DNA from: an uncultured Paludibacter sp.
Lineage (GTDB): Bacteria; Bacteroidota; Bacteroidia; Bacteroidales; Paludibacteraceae
Direction of reading: 5' to 3'
Assembly: GCA_937897985.1 (NCBI GenBank)
Contig: CALCBD010000062.1
Coordinates: 62,001 to 126,000, forward strand
DNA length: 64,000 nucleotides
Below are positions 25,815 to 33,097 of this stretch, piece after piece. Position 1 is the stretch's first letter; each line of letters starts with the position of its first letter. A program made the translations under genes and the position numbers. The notes beneath the pieces are model-generated. The model saw nothing but the letters and a program-made list of their open reading frames with translations, made no database searches and was not told where the DNA came from.

Positions 25815-27005
25815 ATGAAAAAAATAAAACTTCTTTTCTTTCTTCTTTTTATTCAATTAGGTTATTGTAAGTCTGCTTCCTTTTTGCTAAACGGGAGTGT
25901 AAAAGGCTTAAATACAGGTGTTGTAGAATTGAGCTATATGACATTTAAAAATAATAAATGGATTGAGAATAAAAGCAGTACCCCCATTAATGAAGGGAAA
26001 TTTGTATTCGAGGGTCAAATAGATGAACCAGTTATAGCCATTTTAATGCTCAATAACAATGAACTTAGAATGTACATTGAACCAGCTATAATGAAATTGA
26101 CTATTGATGTTAAGAATATTGAATACTATACATTGTTGGGTTCAAAAACCCAGACAGATTATCTTACCTTTAGTTTAATGTCAAAGACGAATGATGAATT
26201 ATTCGAAAAATATGTAGCAGAAATACGATTCTTGAATAAAAAATTATCAAGCCTGTCAAAGGATAGTCCTGAATATATACCTACTTCTGAAAAAATAAAA
26301 GTAGCATCTCAAAAAGCAGACTCCATCTATCATTTGAAAACTAAAATGATTGCAGACTTTATTGTTTCTCATCCATCATCATATTATCCGATACTTTCGA
26401 ATGCACTGGATGTGTACGTTTCTAAAGATTATTTGAGTGAGGATTCTGCAAGAATATTATTTGATAAATTGGATAATAAGCTGAAAAATTATAGGAAAAG
26501 CATTGAATTTGATCGATATCTAAAAGCTCGGGTAAATACAAAACAAGGAAAACCGGCTCCTGATTTTACCACTATTGATTATAAAGGGGAAAGTATAAGT
26601 TTATCTGGTTTTAGAAACAAAAAATATGTATTGATTGATTTCTGGGCAAGTTGGTGTGTTCCATGTATCAAGGGATTGCCTTATATACGCAATTTTTTTG
26701 AGAAATATAAAAATGAACTTGATATTGTATTTGTCTCAGTTGATACATCAAAAAGCAATTGGTTGTCTGCAATAAATAAATATGATATGTCGTTTGGTTA
26801 CAATGTTTTGTCAGTTAAGGATGTAGAAAAGTATTTACATGGATACAGGGATGATAATGATATACGAAATAAATATCCATACGATGGAGTACCTAAATAT
26901 ATTCTGATAGATAAAGATGGAAAGATTATCAAATCGTGGACTGGTTATTCCGAAGAAAATGAAAAAGATATGAATCAGTTGTTTAAGAAAATTTTTGGAG
27001 ATTAG
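25815..27005 (+). CDS. TlpA-like thioredoxin with N-terminal DUF4369 domain (thioredoxin 1)
   Basis: A secreted 396-residue protein. The start is placed at ATG 25815 (MKKIKLLFF...), because it gives a clean signal peptide ending near residue 22; the longer frame upstream overlaps the hairpin. Residues 25-110 resemble DUF4369, the middle is helical, and 250-396 is a TlpA/AhpC-TSA thioredoxin fold with the active site W-C281-V-P-C284, preceded by IDFWAS. A cis-Pro follows in GVPKYIL. In Bacteroidetes such proteins are periplasmic reductants or isomerases. Its position between two cysteine-rich peptides suggests disulfide proofreading of the peptide or reduction of the VKOR fusion. The sequence is visibly more AT-rich than the housekeeping genes. 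Confidence 0.88.
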   Translation: MKKIKLLFFLLFIQLGYCKSASFLLNGSVKGLNTGVVELSYMTFKNNKWIENKSSTPINEGKFVFEGQIDEPVIAILMLNNNELRMYIEPAIMKLTIDVKNIEYYTLLGSKTQTDYLTFSLMSKTNDELFEKYVAEIRFLNKKLSSLSKDSPEYIPTSEKIKVASQKADSIYHLKTKMIADFIVSHPSSYYPILSNALDVYVSKDYLSEDSARILFDKLDNKLKNYRKSIEFDRYLKARVNTKQGKPAPDFTTIDYKGESISLSGFRNKKYVLIDFWASWCVPCIKGLPYIRNFFEKYKNELDIVFVSVDTSKSNWLSAINKYDMSFGYNVLSVKDVEKYLHGYRDDNDIRNKYPYDGVPKYILIDKDGKIIKSWTGYSEENEKDMNQLFKKIFGD

Positions 27006-27016
27006 AATTGGATTAT

Positions 27017-27198
27017 TCAATGATATGTTCAGTGCACGGGACTTATAGTTGCCATTGAAAAAACAAATAATCGGGATGATCGCAGCTGTCACCTCATCAA
27101 CTTTATTAAATTATCAAATAATGAAAACATTAAAAATGAGCCTTGAAAACATTCAGGGAAGAATGAGTAGAAATGAAATGAGAAATATTATGGCCGGT
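27017..27198 (+). repeat. Promoter/UTR/leader cassette, copy B
   Basis: Matches copy A (25405-25586) without gaps over 182 bp, apart from two substitutions (an A-to-G change giving Lys14 to Arg, and a silent C-to-T). Identity stops at the codons for the Ala-Gly cleavage site of peptide 2. Confidence 0.95.
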
Positions 27199-27351
27199 GC
27201 TACCGGAGGGTGCTGTGTTAAAAGCGTTTCTAAGGTTCATGGCACTTACTATTGGGGTTGTAACTATAGCAAAAGCGAAGCAATTAGCCTTGCTACAAGT
27301 ATCGGAATTGAGGGTGAATTCCATGGTTTCTGGTGTTGTTCGTCATGTTAA
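27121..27351 (+). CDS. Cysteine-rich secreted peptide precursor 2 (GG-type leader)
   Basis: A 76-residue precursor. Its 26-residue leader differs from that of peptide 1 only by K14R, while the 50-residue core is unrelated: it starts ATGGCCVKSV and ends GFWCCSSC. It has six cysteines arranged as an adjacent pair (CC), a single one, another CC pair and a final Cys, with aromatic residues near the middle. The start is the ATG at 27121, equivalent to peptide 1. It is followed by a hairpin and its own thioredoxin gene. The cleavage enzyme is expected to be the C39 domain of the exporter at 29311. Confidence 0.85.
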   Translation: MKTLKMSLENIQGRMSRNEMRNIMAGATGGCCVKSVSKVHGTYYWGCNYSKSEAISLATSIGIEGEFHGFWCCSSC

Positions 27352-27355
27352 TAAA

Positions 27356-27395
27356 TTGAGCGTACTATATTATAATTACAGTACGCTCAAAATTT
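27356..27395 (+). terminator. Terminator-like hairpin after peptide 2
   Basis: A perfect 11-bp stem (27356-27366 with 27380-27390) with a 13-base loop is followed by AATTTT. It starts 5 bp after the peptide stop, at the same relative position as the hairpin behind peptide 1, although the sequence is different. Confidence 0.6.
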
Positions 27396-27418
27396 TAAAT
27401 ATCTAAAAATAAATTATT

Positions 27419-28756
27419 ATGTTGACAAAGAGGATCTTTTTAATCATCTCATTAATCATTTTGAATACTTTAGTATATTTAAACGGACAAAATATAGTGA
27501 TTAAATATGTTGGGAATTCTGAAAATTCAATCAATTTAACATGTTTGTATAGTGAGTTAGGTAATAACATTTCAACATTAACCAAAACAAACCGAATACT
27601 AACTATTAAGTCAAATAAACCACAATGTATTAATTGTGTTGATAGATTCAGAAATTCCTTTATTTATGCCGAACCGAATGAAACAATTTATTTGGATATA
27701 AACAAAAGAGGTTTAATAATATATAGCTGTGCTAAATCACCCTGTAGAAAGTTTGAATCGATGTTTATTAACGATTGTATTGAGAAATATGGTCCATCAG
27801 AAGCAATTTTTATAAAAAAAATCAGGGCGTTACAACAAACAGGTAAAAGTAAACAATCCATTGAATTGGATGAAAATTATACGGGTGAGAAAAAATTGCT
27901 GGATGAATATTATGCTAAAAAAATGGTTTCTCGACAATTCTACGACTATATTAAGCATTTATATTGGAGCTTGTCTGTGGAAAATAAGATGAATAATCCA
28001 ACTGAACAAAATGCGGGTTTAAATGAATTGAAAAAGAGCTTTCCGAATGCTGATAATTTAATAAATGTAATTGAATATCGACGTTGTTTGTTAATGTATT
28101 CCCAATTGGTTATGAAAAACTCAAAAATAAAAACAAGTTTGTATAACTCACTTCAATTTGTATCAACCCATTTTCCCAATCAAACAATTATTGACTATTT
28201 AACATTTAGCAATATCAAATTTTACCTTTTGTACTCAAAACAAAAGATTGATAGTAAGTCGTTGAGTCTGTTCTATAACTTATGTAAGAATAAAGAGTTT
28301 TTAGATGAAATTAAAACTGATTTCGATCAAAGCACAAAATCTGTATTTTTAAAGAAAATTATTGAAAAAAGCGCATGTAAATTTGCTATAATTGATTTCT
28401 GGGCTTCATGGTGCAAACCTTGTCTCGAAGAACTACCCTATTCAGCAAAGAGAATTAAAGAATATCCTCAGGTGAAATATATATTTATTTCCATTGATAA
28501 AAGCAAAGCAGCCTGGTTGAATGAAATGAAAAAAAGACCTGAATTATTTAATTCAACAAATAGTTTTTTAATCAATGAAATTTATGATGATGACCTGATG
28601 TCAAAATTGAAAATAACAACTATACCGCGATACGTATTATTAAATCAAAATGGAGAAGTTGTTAATTTAAATTTTCCCCGCTCATCTGATCCTAATTTTA
28701 AAACAGTTATTGATGAAATATTAAAGAAACATCAGATTTATAGCCATATAAATTGA
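27419..28756 (+). CDS. Secreted thioredoxin-like protein (thioredoxin 2)
   Basis: A 445-residue protein with an N-terminal signal peptide or anchor (about 1-23), a long unrecognised middle part, and a C-terminal thioredoxin fold (about 310-440) with W-C332-K-P-C335 in IDFWASWCKPC and a cis-Pro in TTIPRYVLL. Unlike thioredoxin 1 it has extra cysteines in the N-terminal part (C70-I-N-C73, C104, C109), which could form a second redox pair. The N-terminal region is not clearly DUF4369. It follows peptide 2 as thioredoxin 1 follows peptide 1, but the two proteins are only distantly similar. Confidence 0.82.
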   Translation: MLTKRIFLIISLIILNTLVYLNGQNIVIKYVGNSENSINLTCLYSELGNNISTLTKTNRILTIKSNKPQCINCVDRFRNSFIYAEPNETIYLDINKRGLIIYSCAKSPCRKFESMFINDCIEKYGPSEAIFIKKIRALQQTGKSKQSIELDENYTGEKKLLDEYYAKKMVSRQFYDYIKHLYWSLSVENKMNNPTEQNAGLNELKKSFPNADNLINVIEYRRCLLMYSQLVMKNSKIKTSLYNSLQFVSTHFPNQTIIDYLTFSNIKFYLLYSKQKIDSKSLSLFYNLCKNKEFLDEIKTDFDQSTKSVFLKKIIEKSACKFAIIDFWASWCKPCLEELPYSAKRIKEYPQVKYIFISIDKSKAAWLNEMKKRPELFNSTNSFLINEIYDDDLMSKLKITTIPRYVLLNQNGEVVNLNFPRSSDPNFKTVIDEILKKHQIYSHIN

Positions 28757-28878
28757 TATGTAACCATACAAATAATAATTTTTTTAACTGTTTTATTAAA
28801 GGAAATCTACTGCAGGATACTTGTAATGATGATGATTGATGACGATTTGGAGTATTTTTTTTATTGAAACTTAAACTA

Positions 28879-28927
28879 AATGATGAGTTCAGTGCACGAA
28901 ACTTATAGTTGCCATTTAAAAAACAAA
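28879..28927 (+). repeat. Promoter part of the peptide cassette, copy C
   Basis: This 49-bp stretch matches 25407-25455 with five differences and includes TATAGTTG at 28904-28911. The 5' UTR after it is unlike copies A and B until the start codon at 28980, so copy C is an older or rearranged duplicate. Confidence 0.8.
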
Positions 28928-28979
28928 AAACAGATGTGGTTTGCAACTTCTATTTCATAAGAATTAAATTTTAAACAAT

Positions 28980-29274
28980 ATGAAAACATTAAAAAATGAG
29001 CCTTGAAAACATTCAGGGAAAAATGAGTAGAAATGAAATGAGAAACATTATGGCCGGAAGTATAACCTTTTATCGTACTAATGTTTCATCATCGGATTAT
29101 TTTAGTTCAGATAGTTCAGCCGCTATGGGTACTTGGTCTGGTTTCCGGACAAGTGCTGGCTGGTATGTTCAATGTAATAATGGCTTTCATAATAAAACAA
29201 ACTGTTTTATCTCCAATGCCCAACGAATTTTATTTTACACCATGCAGAGTATTAAGAAAAAAGGATTCTCTTAA
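28980..29274 (+). CDS. Secreted peptide precursor 3 with a +1 shift in the leader start
   Basis: The ATG at 28980 matches the starts of precursors 1 and 2, but the A-run at 28991-28996 has six As instead of five, so that frame ends at a TGA after eight codons. The leader and core can be made only from the internal ATG at 28996 (MSLENIQGKMSRNEMRNIMAG, then core) or by slippage on the A-run. From 28996 the product is 92 residues. The 71-residue core begins SITFYRTNVSSS, is Ser/Thr/Phe-rich and has only two cysteines (QC and NC, nine residues apart) and a basic tail. No thioredoxin gene follows. It may be a working peptide with a shorter leader, a phase-variable one, a degrading copy, or the result of a homopolymer sequencing error. 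Confidence 0.65.
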
Positions 29275-29310
29275 AATTCATTCAAAAAATAATTGAAAAA
29301 ATAAAACAAA

Positions 29311-31566
29311 TTGAAATTTCCTCATTACTCTCAACACGATGCCATGGACTGCGGACCAACATGCTTACGTATGGTGGCAGCTCATTATGGTCGGATATTT
29401 TCATTGGAAAATCTTCGGGAAAAATCACTGATTACACGCGAAGGTACGTCGATGTTGGGAATCAGCGAAGCGGCAGAAAATATTGGATTTCGCACAACCG
29501 GTGTAAAGGTAACTTTTGAAGAATTAAAATCTGCACCATTACCTTGTATTGTGCACTGGAATCAAATCCATTTTGTGGTAGTATATAGTCTCCCCAATCC
29601 ATCCAAAAAAGGGGAAAAGCTCCATCTTCCCCGGATTAGACGGGATGAGAGGTCCGGAAAGAGCCGAAAAGAGGAATATGTTTACGTGGCTGATCCTGCT
29701 GCAGGGAAATTAAAATATACCAGTGAGGAGTTTTGTCGTTGCTGGCTCAGCTCTAAGAATGAAGGTCAGGATGTGGGCATAGCATTACTACTGGAACCAT
29801 CACCTGATTTTTACACGATAGAAGATGAGAAAATACACCGGAAGGGTTTTTCATTTCTTTTCTCTTATTTGCGCCCGTATAAACGTTTGATTTTTCAGCT
29901 TTTCATGGGATTGCTGTTCGGTAGTTTACTGCAGCTTATTTTACCTTTTCTTACCCAATCCATTGTCGATTTCGGAATTTCGGTGCAGAATATCGGGTAT
30001 GTTTATCTGGTTTTAATTGCCCAGTTAGTACTTACTTTTAGCAATTCGGCGGTAGGGTTTATACGCGGTTGGATATTGCTGCATCTGGGGACAAGGATTA
30101 ATATTGCGTTGATATCCGACTTCCTGATTAAGCTGATGCGTTTGCCAATGGGTTATTTCGATACTAAAATGGTGGGCGATATTCTCCAACGCATTAACGA
30201 CCATAACCGTATTCAGAATTACCTGACCAATTCCAGTTTGAGCATTCTGTTCTCCATGTTCAATATCGTTATTTTCAGCATAGTGTTGTTTCTGTACAGT
30301 TTTAGTATCTTTTCTGTTTTTCTTGTAGGTAGCACCTTGTACGGACTGTGGGTTTGGTTATTTATGAAACGGAGGGCGGAACTCGATCATAAGAGTTTTG
30401 CTCAGAATTCGGCCAATCAGAGTAATGTGATACAACTTGTTACCGGTATGCAGGAGATAAAACTGAATGCCTGCGAACAGCAAAAACGTTGGGAATGGGA
30501 ACGTATACAGGCTAAATTGTTCAGGCTGCAAATTAAAGGGCTGGCGCTGGCTCAGTATCAGGATTCGGGCGGTGTGCTGATTAATCAGATAAAAAATATC
30601 GTTATTACTGCGTTGGTGGCTAAATTGGTTATTGATGGGCAAATGACGCTGGGGATGATGATGGCTGTTCAGTATATCATTGGTCAGCTTAATAGTCCCA
30701 TCGATCAGTTAATTACTTTCAGTCGGGAAACTCAGGATGCCAGGTTAAGTCTTGAGCGATTAAGCGATGTACATTTAAAAGAGGATGAAGAATCGAAAGA
30801 TGAAGCCCGTATCCGTGACATACCGGAAAGTAAAGATATTCGCCTCAGTCAGCTATCATTCAGGTATGATGCTACTTCAGTGGGTGAGTCGGTGGTGAAG
30901 AATATTGATTTATTGATTCCGGCTGGGAAACAGACAGCAATTGTAGGTACAAGTGGAAGCGGAAAAACGACTTTAGTTAAACTCATACTTGGATTTTATC
31001 CGTTAGAAAAAGGAAATATCTTGTTGGGTGAAAACAATTTAAACAATTACAGTATGCGCGAATGGCGTAAAAAATGCGGAGTGGTTATGCAGGATGGATT
31101 TATTTTTTCAGATACCATCGCCCGCAATATCGCTCCCGGTGCTGAAGTAATTGATAAAGAGAAAATACTGAATGCGGTTGTAACGGCCAATATCCGGGAA
31201 TTTGTCGAATCGTTGCCCTTAGGTTATAATACTAAAATAGGAAATGAAGGACATGGATTGAGTCAGGGTCAAAAACAACGGATACTTATTGCCCGTGCTG
31301 TATATAAAAATCCCGAATTTGTATTTTTGGATGAAGCTACCAATGCGCTCGACACCAATAATGAAAAAGTCATAATGGATAATCTGACGCGGTTTTTTAA
31401 AGGGCGGACTTCCGTTGTAGTCGCTCATCGTTTAAGCACAGTTCGCAATGCGGATCAAATAGTGGTGATGGAAAAAGGCGAAATCGTGGAAACAGGTACG
31501 CATCAGGAACTGACAAAACTAAAGGGAGCTTATTATCGGTTAGTGAAGAATCAGTTGGAATTATAG
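29311..31566 (+). CDS. Peptidase-containing ABC transporter (C39 peptidase, PCAT type)
   Basis: A 751-residue half-transporter that trims leaders at the double-glycine-like site and exports the core. The C39 domain (1-150) has catalytic C14 (MDCGPTC), Q8, H87 (IHFVVVY) and D128 (VADPA). A charged insertion at about 95-122 lies between the last two. Six membrane helices occupy about 185-460. The ATPase has Walker A near 546 (GTSGSGKTT), signature LSQGQKQ, Walker B FVFLDEA near 674 and a switch His in VVAHRLS. The start is TTG at 29311: a TAA lies in frame nine bases upstream and the family begins MKFPHY, so no ATG is possible. It is the export gene for the peptides before it. Confidence 0.95.
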   Translation: MKFPHYSQHDAMDCGPTCLRMVAAHYGRIFSLENLREKSLITREGTSMLGISEAAENIGFRTTGVKVTFEELKSAPLPCIVHWNQIHFVVVYSLPNPSKKGEKLHLPRIRRDERSGKSRKEEYVYVADPAAGKLKYTSEEFCRCWLSSKNEGQDVGIALLLEPSPDFYTIEDEKIHRKGFSFLFSYLRPYKRLIFQLFMGLLFGSLLQLILPFLTQSIVDFGISVQNIGYVYLVLIAQLVLTFSNSAVGFIRGWILLHLGTRINIALISDFLIKLMRLPMGYFDTKMVGDILQRINDHNRIQNYLTNSSLSILFSMFNIVIFSIVLFLYSFSIFSVFLVGSTLYGLWVWLFMKRRAELDHKSFAQNSANQSNVIQLVTGMQEIKLNACEQQKRWEWERIQAKLFRLQIKGLALAQYQDSGGVLINQIKNIVITALVAKLVIDGQMTLGMMMAVQYIIGQLNSPIDQLITFSRETQDARLSLERLSDVHLKEDEESKDEARIRDIPESKDIRLSQLSFRYDATSVGESVVKNIDLLIPAGKQTAIVGTSGSGKTTLVKLILGFYPLEKGNILLGENNLNNYSMREWRKKCGVVMQDGFIFSDTIARNIAPGAEVIDKEKILNAVVTANIREFVESLPLGYNTKIGNEGHGLSQGQKQRILIARAVYKNPEFVFLDEATNALDTNNEKVIMDNLTRFFKGRTSVVVAHRLSTVRNADQIVVMEKGEIVETGTHQELTKLKGAYYRLVKNQLEL

Positions 31567-31608
31567 CATCCTAAATCGCCCGAAAGGGAACTTAAAGTAA
31601 ACAAAGTT

Positions 31609-32949
31609 ATGGATCAGGAAAAGATAAAAGATGAAACTAACACAATCTCTCCTTTAGTGGTTGGGGGTGAGGTCGAACTCCGTAGTGATGAAGTACAGGA
31701 AATTCTTGGTCGCCCTCCTCATGCGTTAGTTCAATATGGAATATCATTAGTAAGTGGTATCATTCTTTTACTTTTTATCGGAGCATTTTTCTTCAGTTAC
31801 CCGGATATTGTTCAGGGAGAGGTAGTGATTACAACAGAAAATCCTCCGGTTTGGTTGGTTGCAAAATCTACAGGTAAAATGAAAGAACTATTTTGTTCCG
31901 ATAAACAGGAGATCCATCCCGGTGATGTATTGGCAGTGATTGATAATTCCGCGTCAACGATTGATGTTCAACAAGTGAGTCGGTTACTACGGTTAGTTAT
32001 TATCTCCGATTCAGTCTTTTATATTCCCAAAGAGTTACTCACAAAATCGTTTGAAATGGGGTTGCTCCAGGTGAATTTCTCGGTTTTTACAAAAGCAGCA
32101 ATGAATTATGATAATTTTTTGACATTAAATCTTACGCTTCAGGAAAAATCTTCGTTACTGAAACAGATTTCTCAACGTTCAGTTTATTCTGCCAATCTTC
32201 AAAAACAATTAGAAATGAAAATGAGGGAATTAACTATTTCAAAATCAAGCTACAATCGGGATAAACTTTTATTTAGCCAGAAAATAATCTCTGCGTCCGA
32301 CATGGAAATTGCCGAACAAATATTTTTGAATAAGCAGCAGGAACTTCAACAATTAAAAACATCAATTTCACTTCAGAATGTAGAGTTCTCACAAATGAAA
32401 GAGAGTGTAAATAAACTGTCAATTCAGTATATACAGGAGAAACATCAACTTTTTTCGGACCTCAAATCTGCTCAAAAGGAATTGAAGTCGGCTATTGATA
32501 ACTGGCAACAATCGTTTTTACTAATTGCACCTCAGGCAGGGATTGTAACCTTTACTTCTTTTTGGAAACGTAATCAAAATATAAATTCAGGTGATAAAGT
32601 ATTTGCCATTGTGTCAGGAAATCCCGGTCAATTAATAGGCAAGATAAAAGTTCCGGCTTCTGGTTCGGGAAAAATTCAGATTGGCCAACGCGTAAATATT
32701 AAAGTAACCGGCTATCCATATCTGGAATATGGACTTTTGCAGGCGACCATCCGAAACATCTCATTGGTTCCTGATAACAATTATTATGCAGTGGAGGTTT
32801 ATTTTCCGGAAGGTCTGCATTCAACTGTCAACAAGCAATTGAAATTCAGTGGGGAGATGAGTGGCACAGCTGAAATTATTACTGAAAACAGGAGTTTGAT
32901 AGAGCGAATTTGTTTACCAATGGAGTATTTATTGAAGAAATCCTTTTAA
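31609..32949 (+). CDS. HlyD-family membrane fusion protein for peptide export
   Basis: A 446-residue periplasmic adaptor. It has a cytoplasmic N-terminal tail, one membrane span (about 43-64), a split biotinyl-lipoyl-like domain (AKSTGKMKELFCSDKQEIHPGDVLAVI near 83-109 and APQAGIVTFTSFW near 306), long coiled-coil helices (about 180-300) and a C-terminal beta-barrel. It follows the C39 ABC transporter by 42 bp and would link it to an outer-membrane TolC-type channel. No TolC gene is present in the window, so a shared channel must be used. Confidence 0.92.
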   Translation: MDQEKIKDETNTISPLVVGGEVELRSDEVQEILGRPPHALVQYGISLVSGIILLLFIGAFFFSYPDIVQGEVVITTENPPVWLVAKSTGKMKELFCSDKQEIHPGDVLAVIDNSASTIDVQQVSRLLRLVIISDSVFYIPKELLTKSFEMGLLQVNFSVFTKAAMNYDNFLTLNLTLQEKSSLLKQISQRSVYSANLQKQLEMKMRELTISKSSYNRDKLLFSQKIISASDMEIAEQIFLNKQQELQQLKTSISLQNVEFSQMKESVNKLSIQYIQEKHQLFSDLKSAQKELKSAIDNWQQSFLLIAPQAGIVTFTSFWKRNQNINSGDKVFAIVSGNPGQLIGKIKVPASGSGKIQIGQRVNIKVTGYPYLEYGLLQATIRNISLVPDNNYYAVEVYFPEGLHSTVNKQLKFSGEMSGTAEIITENRSLIERICLPMEYLLKKSF

Positions 32950-33097
32950 CAACCAGATGATTTCCTGTATGATTAATATCAGGTTTTCTGTTTAGATTTT
33001 AATGAGTTAGGATAATATTAAATCATTGTAAAAAGAATGTAGGCTTCAACGGATGGAGTCCAAATAAATTTGTATTTAACATGCCCTTTACGCAGTT

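Noticed and set aside
26835..27092. Minus-strand frame over the cassette region, with a similar NGNYK..RALN peptide at 28707-28946
   Set aside because: The resemblance of the two frames is explained by the repeated upstream element read backwards. No start signals or domain were seen.
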